Part shown: positions 43,391 through 52,459 of the stretch, piece after piece
How the letters are laid out: every line of letters starts with the position of its first letter
Position numbering within the stretch: position 1 is the stretch's first letter
NCBI GenBank assembly: GCA_964612925.1
Contig: CAZTFU010000007.1
Span: 22,094 to 86,093, forward strand
Reading direction: 5' to 3'
DNA: 64,000 nt
DNA from: Phil1 sp964612925
GTDB taxonomy: Bacteria > Bacillota > Clostridia > Christensenellales > CAG-138
Notes under the pieces: model-generated
The model's database searches: none
What the model saw: the letters and a program-made list of their open reading frames with translations, nothing else
What the model was told of the DNA's origin: nothing
Translations under genes and position numbers: made by a program

Positions 43391-43837
43391 TTACGCCTTC
43401 TTTGCTTTCTTTGCTTTTACGATAAAGCTAATTGCTCCGATAACACTAAAGAAGTAAGCAAAGGCAAGGTCCTCGACAACGGCATCTTTAATTTCGGGTT
43501 CTGCAATAAACTCCGGAGTAGCTCGAATTGCATCAAAAATTGTGATGCCATAATCCTTGAATACTTGGAAGACTTCAAACGATAGGGAAATATATTCCGC
43601 CAAGTAAATCATTGCAATTGTGGCAATAAATGCAGCTATCATCCTTATAATAGAGGTATCTTTTTTTGCCTTGGCAAACAGCCCATAACCGAAATGAGCG
43701 AGAATAAAGGTTATTAATCCGATAGCACCGTGAATAAAACCTATTTGATAGCATATAAAGTATAGAAGCCCACCAATTATAGAGAATAGGAAAGCTCCGA
43801 CAAAGCCTGCAAGAATATTACCGTTTCCGTTGACCAA
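43391..43837 (-). CDS. Membrane protein, C-terminal part of a frameshifted zinc-ribbon protein
   Basis: 148 residues from a TTG that lacks an SD site. It has about four membrane segments (8-30, 35-52, 65-83, 126-143) and a basic end (KAKKAKKA). The same frame stays open upstream to the G6 run at 43882-43887. Removing one base of that run joins it to the zinc-ribbon ORF at 43854-44024 to give one protein of about 210 residues. This piece is therefore probably not a separate gene. Confidence 0.6.
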   Translation of the reverse strand: MVNGNGNILAGFVGAFLFSIIGGLLYFICYQIGFIHGAIGLITFILAHFGYGLFAKAKKDTSIIRMIAAFIATIAMIYLAEYISLSFEVFQVFKDYGITIFDAIRATPEFIAEPEIKDAVVEDLAFAYFFSVIGAISFIVKAKKAKKA

Positions 43838-43853
43838 TTTATTATGTTCGTCA

Positions 43854-44024
43854 TTACTCTCTACATTCTGTTCTTGATATAGGGGGGTATTGGCCTAAAT
43901 CCGAATTCTGTTGCTGTTGTGCCTGCTGTTGGTTGTCAACATCAACTAATTCTACCGACCCGCAAGATGGACAGAATTTTGCTTGTTCATCTACATAAGT
44001 GTCACAAACATTACATTTTTTCAT
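43854..44024 (-). pseudogene. Zinc-ribbon N-terminal part of the frameshifted membrane protein
   Basis: 56 codons starting MKKCNVCDTYVDEQAKFCPS behind GGAG, with two CXXC pairs (CNVC, CPSC) and a Gln-rich linker. It leaves the joint frame in a run of six C (minus strand; G at 43882-43887 on plus) and stops at 43854. One base fewer would read on into GQYPLYQEQNVESNDEHNK and the membrane protein. Possible explanations are phase variation, programmed slippage, a true mutation or a sequencing error. Confidence 0.6.
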
Positions 44025-44049
44025 ACAAATTTATCTCCTTTTATTTTTA

Positions 44050-44066
44050 AGCAATTTGTAATTGCT
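44050..44066 (-). repeat. Intercistronic hairpin before the zinc-ribbon gene (copy 1)
   Basis: AGCAATT (44050-44056) pairs with AATTGCT (44060-44066). On the minus strand it is followed by an A-rich stretch and AAGGAGA before the start codon. The same hairpin plus RBS module occurs before flotillin at 45593-45611. Confidence 0.6.
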
Positions 44067-44085
44067 CAGATACAGAATCTCTTGT

Positions 44086-44128
44086 AAAAAATGGGGTCTC
44101 ATATTACTCATATTATTCATGAGACCCC
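44086..44128 (-). terminator. Terminator after the flotillin gene
   Basis: On the minus strand GGGGTCTCAT (44128-44119) pairs with ATGAGACCCC (44102-44093), followed by ATTTTTTAC. The stem is ten perfect pairs. It would separate the last two genes of the island from flotillin unless read through. Confidence 0.8.
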
Positions 44129-44138
44129 TTCGATTTAA

Positions 44139-45566
44139 TTACTTGTTTTCAGACTCCCGTTCCGGCTCGGCTGCCTCTTTGGCGGAATGCACAATAACGG
44201 GGGTGTTGTTATCGGCAACTATTCTGCCACCCAGAGCACCCATGATAAGGCTCTTGACGTCGATGCCCATACCGGCACTGATACCTTCGGTTACCTGAGT
44301 GGTACCATTGACAATATCAGAGAGCAACTTCGCGCTGTTACCTTCGCCATACATTGTGATCTTATCAACCTTGCTGAGAGGCTCGGCAATATTCTTAGCG
44401 ATCTCGGGCAGAGCTGCCATAATCATTTCAATTACAGCGGCTTCGCCGTACTTCTTCATAGCTTCAGCCTTCTTGTCAATACCTTCGGCTTCTGCCAGCG
44501 CCTTCAGACGGATGGCTTCAGCTTCGGCTTCGCCAACGGCACGGATACCTTCAGCTTCACGCTGATGCTCGATCATCTTAGCTTCGGCTTCCTTGGTGCG
44601 GCGATATAGCTCAGCCTCTGCGACCTGTTGAGCAGCATAGCGCTCGGCATCAGCTTTGATACGGATTTCTGCATCCAGGGTCTGCTTGGCAACTTCAACT
44701 TCCTTGGCTTTCAGCTCAGCAGTACGCTCAGCACGAGCGATGTCAGCATTGGCAGAGGAAACTTCAATGGAACGACGCTGTTCCTGCTCCTGGATGGAGT
44801 AAGCGGCATCTGCTTCAGCCTTCTTTACATCGGATCGCTGCTTCAGTTCAGCCTGACGAATGGCCAGAGAGGTCTGCTTCTCGGCAATCTCCATCTCGGA
44901 CTGAACTTTGGCATCGTTGGCTTCCTTGGCGGCCTGTGCTTGAGCAATGGCGATGTCTCGCTCAGCCTGTGCCTTAGCAACGGCAGCACCTTTTTTAATC
45001 TGGGAGATATTGTCGATACCGAGGTCTTCAATGACATTATTCTGGTCAGAGAAAGACTGTACATTGAAAGAGATCATTTCCAGCCCCATCTTTTGCAGAT
45101 CGGGGATAGCGTTCTCCTGGACTCGTTCACCGAATGCTTTGCGGTCGGTAACCATCTCTTCCAGACGCATTTGACCGACGATCTCACGCATATTACCTTC
45201 CAGGGTGTCCTGTACACGGCTGATAATCCTTTCTTCGCCTTCGTTTAAGAAAAACTTGGATGCCAGAGACATCATTTCTTCGCTCTGGCCAATACGAATT
45301 TTAACGGTGGCATCAACCTTCACATTGATGTACTCTGAGTTAGGAACATAGTCGGTGGTTTTAACATCGACGGAGAACATCTTCAGGGACAGCGTATCCA
45401 AACGTTCCAGAAACGGAATGCGAACACCGGCCTTACCAATCAAAATGCGGGGTTTTCGAAAACCTGAAATCATATAAGCCGTATCGGGCGGAGCTTTTAC
45501 ATACCCGATGAGGACAAGAAAGATTAGCAGTGCGAACACTGCTCCAATACCAATTACAACATTCAT
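44139..45566 (-). CDS. floT: Flotillin-like SPFH protein
   Basis: 475 residues. N-terminal membrane hairpin (about 3-22), SPFH domain (about 25-200, GYVKAPPDTAYMISGFRKPRI), then a long Ala/Glu/Lys-rich coiled coil (about 205-380, with repeated AEAEA units). The C-terminal region ends ESENK. Flotillins form membrane scaffolds and organise signalling proteins in Bacillota. Its codon use is rich in CTG, ATC and CAG, unlike the AT-rich genes around it. That suggests high expression or a different history. It follows the PASTA-RCC1 gene and has the hairpin-RBS module upstream. Confidence 0.92.
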   Translation of the reverse strand: MNVVIGIGAVFALLIFLVLIGYVKAPPDTAYMISGFRKPRILIGKAGVRIPFLERLDTLSLKMFSVDVKTTDYVPNSEYINVKVDATVKIRIGQSEEMMSLASKFFLNEGEERIISRVQDTLEGNMREIVGQMRLEEMVTDRKAFGERVQENAIPDLQKMGLEMISFNVQSFSDQNNVIEDLGIDNISQIKKGAAVAKAQAERDIAIAQAQAAKEANDAKVQSEMEIAEKQTSLAIRQAELKQRSDVKKAEADAAYSIQEQEQRRSIEVSSANADIARAERTAELKAKEVEVAKQTLDAEIRIKADAERYAAQQVAEAELYRRTKEAEAKMIEHQREAEGIRAVGEAEAEAIRLKALAEAEGIDKKAEAMKKYGEAAVIEMIMAALPEIAKNIAEPLSKVDKITMYGEGNSAKLLSDIVNGTTQVTEGISAGMGIDVKSLIMGALGGRIVADNNTPVIVHSAKEAAEPERESENK

Positions 45567-45592
45567 ACTTTTTCTCCTTTTATTTTTTTATA

Positions 45593-45611
45593 AAGCAATT
45601 TGCAATTGCTT
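45593..45611 (-). repeat. Intercistronic hairpin before flotillin (copy 2)
   Basis: AAGCAATT (45593-45600) pairs with AATTGCTT (45604-45611). On the minus strand an A/T stretch and AAAAGGAGA follow before the flotillin ATG, as in the copy at 44050. Confidence 0.6.
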
Positions 45612-45662
45612 ATATATCATTTGGGTGAATATAGTTGATCGAGTTATTATAAATCAGGATAG

Positions 45663-47051
45663 TCAGTCATTGCCGTACTTAGCGTTGAACCAACGTTCTT
45701 CGCAGGAGTATTCAACCGTCCAAGCCATAAGCGCATACCTGTATTCGGGGCTGCTTGATATTACAGAATTATCTCCCAATACTGCTATGTAGAACTCATC
45801 TCCTGCGGCAATACCGCATATGTTTTGCGAATGGGTACCGATTTCACAGCCTTTTGTGGAAAGAACGGTGCCATCCGATCGCAACCCTATCGTATGATTG
45901 CCAGCGGCGGCAATGGATACTATATTTGTCCAGTTTTCAACATTACACTGTCCCTGATCGTTCAAACCTGTTGCAACAACGGTGCCGTCATTGCGTAGAC
46001 CGACAGTGTGATTATCGCCCGCAACAACAACCTGAATATCAGTCCAGTGGGATACATTGCATTGACCATAGGAATTATCTCCGGCAGCAACTACTGTATT
46101 ACTTTCAAGCGTTTTGCCGACAGCGTGATGCATTCCGGCTGAAATATGGTTCATGTGATTCCAAGACTTAACGGCATTTTGAATGTCGGCATTATAACCG
46201 ACAGAGCTTTTACCGGCAAAAAGTATTTTATCTCTACTTGCTGTTAAACCAAGAGTGAAGGTTCCGCCTGCCGCTACTTGCTCAACATTTGTCCAAGCTG
46301 ATACATTACATTGATCGTATTCATTTGAACCATAGGCAATAACCGTTCCATCGCCCCTTAGCCCAATTATAGAGTCGGAAGACGTGGAAAGTGCCGCGAT
46401 CTTAGTCCAATCATCAAATACATACGGATATCCTGTATAAGATACGGTAGTATTCGGAGTTATTCCGAGAATTTCGTTTCTGTATATGGCAATACCCTCA
46501 TTGTCCATTAGATTTAAGCTCATCAATTCAAACATTCCTTCATTATGATATCCTGTTGCAGGCATGGGGGTTGCGACTGCGGACACCGAAGATGTGTCGG
46601 GCGTAGCGAGAGCAAAAGATGAAGGCCCTAAGCTGATAACAAGCTCGACCACATCACTATTACTGAGATTTTTTCCTGCGTCAATACTTGTTCGGATAAC
46701 GCAACCTGTCGGAACGGTATCGTCAAAATCATAGGTGTAATAGTAATCAGCTACACTTTCATTCATGAGGGAAGTAGCAGATTCTTTGGGAAGACCTACG
46801 ACCTGCGGCATTTTTTCGAATTTTATGGAATGCGATTCCCACGGAAGCGCAAGAGCAGGTTCAAAGTGTGGATTGGAATATCCGGTGCAACCATACATAC
46901 TAAGAACGGTGACCAATAAACCAACCAAACTAGTAGCTGTAACGAGCAAATTCTTGGTTTTTCTCGAGAAAGATCTTATTGCCCTGTCTTTATGCTTGAT
47001 GGATTTTTCGCTTTTCTCATACCGTGACTCGAAAAGGAATATATTCTTCAT
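45663..47051 (-). CDS. PASTA-RCC1 surface protein
   Basis: 462 residues from the ATG at 47051, which follows AAAAGGAG. A basic N-terminal region is followed by one membrane segment (about 33-57). One PASTA-like domain lies at about 79-142 (MPQVVGLPKESATSLM, ending VVELVISLG). Four or five RCC1-type repeats fill about 216-430 (IIGLRGDGTVIAYGSNEYDQ, HTVGLRNDGTVVATGLNDQG, HTIGLRSDGTVLST). The topology places PASTA and RCC1 outside the cell. RCC1 propellers bind proteins. It lies between the PASTA pseudokinase and flotillin. Confidence 0.82.
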   Translation of the reverse strand: MKNIFLFESRYEKSEKSIKHKDRAIRSFSRKTKNLLVTATSLVGLLVTVLSMYGCTGYSNPHFEPALALPWESHSIKFEKMPQVVGLPKESATSLMNESVADYYYTYDFDDTVPTGCVIRTSIDAGKNLSNSDVVELVISLGPSSFALATPDTSSVSAVATPMPATGYHNEGMFELMSLNLMDNEGIAIYRNEILGITPNTTVSYTGYPYVFDDWTKIAALSTSSDSIIGLRGDGTVIAYGSNEYDQCNVSAWTNVEQVAAGGTFTLGLTASRDKILFAGKSSVGYNADIQNAVKSWNHMNHISAGMHHAVGKTLESNTVVAAGDNSYGQCNVSHWTDIQVVVAGDNHTVGLRNDGTVVATGLNDQGQCNVENWTNIVSIAAAGNHTIGLRSDGTVLSTKGCEIGTHSQNICGIAAGDEFYIAVLGDNSVISSSPEYRYALMAWTVEYSCEERWFNAKYGND

Positions 47052-47206
47052 AATTATCTCCTTTTGATATAGGCTTAACTTGTGCGTTGGGCAAGACCCG
47101 TAATAATGTACGGGTCTTGCCTCGGCGGGGGGTGGGGACATATGGAGCAGGCTCAACTTTTGTTGATGCTTTACTCTCGGAACAGGCTTGACTTTGTCAG
47201 AAGATC

Positions 47207-49138
47207 CTAATCTGCTGGGAATTCGGCCAACTTGTCCGATGCTGGTGCCGTTGTCTGGCTTTCTTCTGGCGTTGGTGCTGTTGTCGGGCTTTCTTCCGGT
47301 GTTGGTGCCGCTGTCGGGATGTCCTCCGACATTGGCGTAGATGAGGGTTCTGACGTTGGGCTTTCCACCGGCGTAGGTGTTACCGTCGGAGCCGGAGGAA
47401 TTTGGTTGCCTTCTTCATCGTTGTTGCCATCGGTTTTTTTGTTGTTGTCTGTGTTGATGTTACCAGAGTCAACGATTTGCTCTGAAGTTGGAATTGCTTC
47501 AGGAGATGGAACTGTTGCTGGAACAGGTGTAGCTTTCGACTTTTTCGTTGGCTCGGGAGTTGGAGTCGGAGTAGGTATAGGCTGTTCACGTCCAAGACTG
47601 ACGGTAAGCTTTACTTCGACATCTTCTTCAATATCACTATCCGCTTTGATAGATTGGGCAATTATCAATCCTTGCTCAATAGCATTACTGTACTCTTCGA
47701 CAATAATATACTTAATGCCTAAATCTTCAAGCTTTTGTTTTGCACTGTCAAGACTTAGTCCTTCAACCTTTGGCATTTCTATGTTTTTACCTGCACTAAG
47801 TATGATTTGGATTATACTTCCGTTGTGTACATTTTGTCCAACTTCTGGGTATTGAGAACAAACACGATCTCTATCGATTTTATCGCTGTAGACTCTGCCG
47901 ATGATCTGCAAAGAAAGATCATTTTGATCTGCTTCGGTACGAACCTCATCCAAGTTCTTGTCAATAAAGTTCGGCACGATAACAACACTGTTGCCGTTGG
48001 AGCGATTCAAAATACGCTTCGATGCGACCGCAAAAAGAATCATCAAAAAAACGCATATTGATGCTACAATGATAACTGTATTCTTTTTCGCAATGTTGCT
48101 CTTTGCCGTATGTGCGCTGATGACATTTACACACATAACGATTTTATTGGAATAAAGTTCATCGTAAAGTTGGGCAACACTTTGAGTGCGAGCATGAATA
48201 GGAATATTCATGGCATTGATTAATGCATTTTTTCGCCATTTTGCCAAGCTGTTAGAATAGCTTTCAGGGAAGGAAAGCTTGGAATCCTCTAAACGGCTGT
48301 GGGCGGTTTGGGGATTTTGTGAAAAGCATAATCTGTATATTACGGCAGCGAAGCTATATACATCGGAATATGCACCGATTTTTTTATTTGAGGCATAGCA
48401 TTCATTTGCGATAAACGCACTCTCCGGATCAATGAAAGAAGAACCGCTACAGGCGGAAACAGCGAGCGCTTCCGCAAGCATTAACTCAGCATGTCTGTAT
48501 TTGGTACAGACAAGTGTGTTTGGAGATATTCCACATATGAATAATCCTGCGGAATTATACTCTTCAACAGCATTAAAAACATCCTCTAACATTTTTACGA
48601 TAGTTTTTACACTACTTAATTCCTCAAAGTCCAGTTCGGATATCCTAAGGCTTTCAATTTGACTGTAGCTACCGTTGCTCAGACTTTCTTGCGAAACTTC
48701 GCTGACTGCATACACCGTACCGTTATCCTGAAAAACATTAATAACGTTTATGACTCCACGTTTATTGCCAAGAGTTATCGCTTGTTGCAAAATGCTCGTA
48801 TAACGTATTTGGACTGCAGCAAATTCGGACGAGGCAACTGCGGATTTTGCCATTAATAATGACGATGACGGCTGCCTTATGACCAACATGGTAGGCATAA
48901 ACTCCGTAAGCATTATGATTTGTTTAGCTTTTGTATCAAACCCCAAATATGTTACGGATACATCACTTGTACATAGCACATTACCCACTAGATAGCACCC
49001 ATGCAGCAAATACGTACCCGGAACAAGGTGATTGGGATTTGAATCAGATGCATTGAATGTAAATCCGCAATGCGAACATACATCGTCTTTATGATGGATG
49101 GCTTCCATACAAGCAGGACAACGATATATTTGCCTCAT
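47207..49138 (-). CDS. Zinc-ribbon pseudokinase with PASTA repeats
   Basis: 643 residues. Zinc ribbon (CPAC...CSHC, residues 8-25), degenerate Ser/Thr kinase domain (about 40-335), a membrane segment (about 355-377), two PASTA domains (about 390-455 and 457-522) and a Pro/Thr/Glu tail (about 525-643). Aligned with the active kinase at 54109, the glycine loop is lost, IKEY becomes MLTEF, HRDVSPEN becomes ICGISPNT and DFG becomes AEA. Catalysis is therefore unlikely. PASTA domains in other bacteria bind muropeptides. The likely role is sensing or scaffolding. Confidence 0.85.
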   Translation of the reverse strand: MRQIYRCPACMEAIHHKDDVCSHCGFTFNASDSNPNHLVPGTYLLHGCYLVGNVLCTSDVSVTYLGFDTKAKQIIMLTEFMPTMLVIRQPSSSLLMAKSAVASSEFAAVQIRYTSILQQAITLGNKRGVINVINVFQDNGTVYAVSEVSQESLSNGSYSQIESLRISELDFEELSSVKTIVKMLEDVFNAVEEYNSAGLFICGISPNTLVCTKYRHAELMLAEALAVSACSGSSFIDPESAFIANECYASNKKIGAYSDVYSFAAVIYRLCFSQNPQTAHSRLEDSKLSFPESYSNSLAKWRKNALINAMNIPIHARTQSVAQLYDELYSNKIVMCVNVISAHTAKSNIAKKNTVIIVASICVFLMILFAVASKRILNRSNGNSVVIVPNFIDKNLDEVRTEADQNDLSLQIIGRVYSDKIDRDRVCSQYPEVGQNVHNGSIIQIILSAGKNIEMPKVEGLSLDSAKQKLEDLGIKYIIVEEYSNAIEQGLIIAQSIKADSDIEEDVEVKLTVSLGREQPIPTPTPTPEPTKKSKATPVPATVPSPEAIPTSEQIVDSGNINTDNNKKTDGNNDEEGNQIPPAPTVTPTPVESPTSEPSSTPMSEDIPTAAPTPEESPTTAPTPEESQTTAPASDKLAEFPAD

Positions 49139-49175
49139 AGTTATTACTCCGTTCTGTACAATAAGTTATTATAAC

Positions 49176-51464
49176 TTAGTTCATAAACATAACTTCATTA
49201 AGCTCGGTATCGTCACGAGAACTTTCTGCAATAATTTTGGACACAAACTCGGACGATAAATCCCTGTTTATAGAATCGTTTTTTACAAAACTGATAAAGT
49301 GTGTTATATGAACAACACTCGCTTTTCCGTCTTTGTTCAAACCAATACAGCCTATATCGGGATTGGCATTGTCTATAAATTTTGCTATTACGAATTTGCT
49401 GTCATTTAACAGAAACTCGATTTCCTCTATACTTCCGATCTCTTTTTTACTGCTTTTATATTTTGGAACAGCATTAGAATCGGGCAAATTGGATAGAAAC
49501 TGCTCAATGACGCTGAGCTCGGCATCTGATTCGTACACGATAGCAATAGCATCTTCGCTTGTAGAAAAACTATCCACATTAGCTTCTGAACCAATAGAGG
49601 TAGACACGATTTTAATATAATTGCTGTGGACAAAACCGTATTCACCCGATTCGGTGGGATATTCAATGCAATACCATAAGGTACTGTTGTTATGTTTGCT
49701 TATTTTCTCTTTTGGAAAATCTTGCGCGCTAACAAGCTTACCGTTCAAGCGGATATCTCCGCTTATTACCGGATTACTCTCTTTAAGCTCTATAGAGCCG
49801 ATTATATTTATTTCCGTATTCCCGGATAGCTTTTTGCACTCTTCGGTTGGGATGGCAGTATTTGGCTCTTCACGAAAATTAACCTCGCTGTTTTCGTCTT
49901 GGGTCTCAATTATTCCGATTTTTGGATAATCGCTTTGCACGGAAGACTCCGCAGAGACATTTTCGTCATTTGATTTGCCGAACAACTCCTTTTGTAATTC
50001 GATATAAACAACATCTTCGATAGAATCGTTTTCATCGAATTTGTAATCGCCAGACTTGTAATATATATAGTATTCGTTAATATCAATAATATCGATTGGC
50101 AGTTTGTATACTGCGTTGCCTTTCTGTTGCTCGATATATTTCTGTATAATAGCGACTGATGATTCACCACACAGACTATTGCAGTCTATAAACTCTATAT
50201 CAGTTGCGCACAAATCATCAGATTGATTGGCCGCATAAATTATCATGTCGGCGACGTTTATATCGTCGGTCTGTTTGAACCCGTATAGTATGTGCTCTTT
50301 ATTTGTAATACTACAGGCTTTTTCAATGCTGCTTTTTATTTCATCTGAAACATCTCCATAGTAATAATAATTGATTGTTTTTAATGCAAAGGGCATAAGG
50401 ATGAAAAGCAAACCTAACAACATGACTAAAGCGGAAGCTACTATGCCAACAGCGTTTAGCTTTAGATGAGCCCTTGACTTTTTTTCCTTATAAGCCATGC
50501 CTTTGCGCCGGTCAGCAGGCTTATTTTGGGCAAAATTTCTAAGGAAATCTTTTATGCTCTTATAGCGTGCGGTGGGGCTATATGAAAGAGCCTTTATAAT
50601 GGCGACTTTCATAGCTTGTGGCAACTGGACGTTTGAAAGACTGCTTTTAAGACTTTCTTCGGATGCGTTATATGGAATGTTACCCGTTATTATGGTATAC
50701 ATGATTACAGCAAGCGAATATACATCTGCCGCAGGAGTCAGTTTAGCTTTTGAATTGCAAACTTCCTGAGCGACGAATGGATTGGGCTTATTGCGACTGA
50801 CTTTCCTGCGTTTGGACAATGGCTGAATATAGGAGTAATCAATTACGCGCACGGTTCCGTTTTTACACATCCAGATGCATTCGGGCGAAAGATGTGTGTG
50901 GGCATATCCTTTAACATTGAGTGCTTGCAATGCGTCACCAATTTGCTGCGACAGGTTTTGGATAACGTATAATGAGGGACAGGTTTGATTTTCCTTAAGG
51001 TAATCGGACATAGACATACCATCTAACCATTCGGTAATGGCATATACAGTATTGTTTTCAATGAATACCTTATCAATATCGGTTGTATAAGAACTGTTCA
51101 AACTCATTTCAATTTTTAATTGAGCTTTGAACTTTTTCTTTGCGTCTTCAAATGCATCGCTTGCGAAATCATCGGCAACAATGTTTCCTGATTTACTGCG
51201 CCGAGTTATATACTTCTGCACATAATACTCGCGGATAAATACTCGTGTATCGGCAACTGTATCAAAACCGGCATACCATATTTCCTTATCAAGAATCAGT
51301 ATGCTTCTACCGACAATATACCTTCCGCGTGCCAATACCGTTCCCGGAACAAGATGGTGCTTGAGAGTAGCGGTATCGGTATTTTCCCGTCCACAATGCG
51401 GACATACGTCAAGTCCGTTTGTGTCAAGCATACAGTGCATGCATAAGCTTGAGTAATCTTTCAT
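49176..51464 (-). CDS. Zinc-ribbon pseudokinase with SH3-like ectodomain
   Basis: 762 residues from the ATG at 51464 (AGGAGG upstream). Zinc ribbon (CMHC...CPHC, 8-24), degenerate kinase domain (about 35-325), membrane segment (about 340-365) and an outer region. The outer part includes an SH3-like domain near 515-600 (VNFREEPNT, ending EYGFVHSNYIKIV). The nucleotide-binding Lys position reads IREYY, the HRD motif reads HTHLSPEC and DFG reads DYS, so it is predicted inactive. It is paralogous to the kinase at 54109 and the pseudokinase at 47207. Confidence 0.85.
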   Translation of the reverse strand: MKDYSSLCMHCMLDTNGLDVCPHCGRENTDTATLKHHLVPGTVLARGRYIVGRSILILDKEIWYAGFDTVADTRVFIREYYVQKYITRRSKSGNIVADDFASDAFEDAKKKFKAQLKIEMSLNSSYTTDIDKVFIENNTVYAITEWLDGMSMSDYLKENQTCPSLYVIQNLSQQIGDALQALNVKGYAHTHLSPECIWMCKNGTVRVIDYSYIQPLSKRRKVSRNKPNPFVAQEVCNSKAKLTPAADVYSLAVIMYTIITGNIPYNASEESLKSSLSNVQLPQAMKVAIIKALSYSPTARYKSIKDFLRNFAQNKPADRRKGMAYKEKKSRAHLKLNAVGIVASALVMLLGLLFILMPFALKTINYYYYGDVSDEIKSSIEKACSITNKEHILYGFKQTDDINVADMIIYAANQSDDLCATDIEFIDCNSLCGESSVAIIQKYIEQQKGNAVYKLPIDIIDINEYYIYYKSGDYKFDENDSIEDVVYIELQKELFGKSNDENVSAESSVQSDYPKIGIIETQDENSEVNFREEPNTAIPTEECKKLSGNTEINIIGSIELKESNPVISGDIRLNGKLVSAQDFPKEKISKHNNSTLWYCIEYPTESGEYGFVHSNYIKIVSTSIGSEANVDSFSTSEDAIAIVYESDAELSVIEQFLSNLPDSNAVPKYKSSKKEIGSIEEIEFLLNDSKFVIAKFIDNANPDIGCIGLNKDGKASVVHITHFISFVKNDSINRDLSSEFVSKIIAESSRDDTELNEVMFMN

Positions 51465-51574
51465 GGATCCTCCTATAGCGGTGATGATTTTTGCTGTTTC
51501 CGGTGCCATAATAGCTCCGAAAACAGCAAGTACTTATTACAACCTTTGAGTGCGGGCGTAAACCCGACGAGCTT

Positions 51575-52444
51575 TTATCCCAAACGGAATGAATTCTTAT
51601 TTGAACCCAGATAAATAGTGCTACCGGAAGACACCGGAGTTGGCATGTTGGACTGTAAACGAACACCCTGCGTACCGGCGTAACCGGGGGCTACAACGTA
51701 AGTACCGTTCTTTGAGTAGTCGGTGACTATAAAGCACTTATAGCTGTCTTGATAGCGAATCGAGCAATGGGTATGGCTTACCTCAGTATCGGAAGCATCA
51801 TTAAACGCTACCTGACATTTTGCTCCATCACGTCCCAACCAAACAATATTATTGTCACGCAGCTTAAACTTGGCATTCTGGTGAGTACCGGAAAGTCCGT
51901 ATATATAGCCGTAATTAACAACGGGCGTGGAAGGCATCGGCGTTGGGACGGGATCAACCTTTGGAAGCTCGCCCCAATATATATCGTTCTTATAGGCTAT
52001 AAGTATTTCAACGAATATGTTTACTCCAAACAAAGAACCCCAAGCAAGTCTTTCGTCAAAATGAAAACCTTTAAAAAGTTCTTTATAGTAAAGGTAGCGT
52101 GTACACATAGCTACTATAAGCCATGCCACGACCCATATTGCAGCAATGATTAAGCTTATATAGCATAACAAAAGAGAAATTAATCCAAGACATACAAATC
52201 CACACCCTCCAAAGAAGAAAAGCTTCCACCAAGGGGCATTAATAATGCGCAGCTTATAAACATCCTGTGCGAACGGAACATAAGCCATCCAATCGTTTGC
52301 ATTAACTTTAGCTTTATGACCAATGCATTTAAGCGTAGTACAGAGAAAAATATACCCAATAACAACCCAAGTAACAAAGAGGGCAACTAAGCCAATAGCG
52401 TACTCAACAGCGTACCCAACAGCGTATAGAATATCAGAAATCAT
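51575..52444 (-). CDS. Membrane protein with C-terminal FHA domain
   Basis: 289 residues. The N-terminal half has about four hydrophobic segments (10-35, 75-98, 100-115, 140-155) and looks like the DUF5684 type (APWWKLFFFGGCGFVCLG). A Pro linker leads to a C-terminal FHA domain (about 185-289), with GRD, SHTHCSIRY and YSKNGTYV forming the phosphothreonine-binding loops. It probably docks phosphorylated partners at the membrane. It starts 15 bases downstream of the zinc-ribbon FHA gene. Confidence 0.85.
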   Translation of the reverse strand: MISDILYAVGYAVEYAIGLVALFVTWVVIGYIFLCTTLKCIGHKAKVNANDWMAYVPFAQDVYKLRIINAPWWKLFFFGGCGFVCLGLISLLLCYISLIIAAIWVVAWLIVAMCTRYLYYKELFKGFHFDERLAWGSLFGVNIFVEILIAYKNDIYWGELPKVDPVPTPMPSTPVVNYGYIYGLSGTHQNAKFKLRDNNIVWLGRDGAKCQVAFNDASDTEVSHTHCSIRYQDSYKCFIVTDYSKNGTYVVAPGYAGTQGVRLQSNMPTPVSSGSTIYLGSNKNSFRLG

Positions 52445-52459
52445 GTTATTTGCTCCTTT

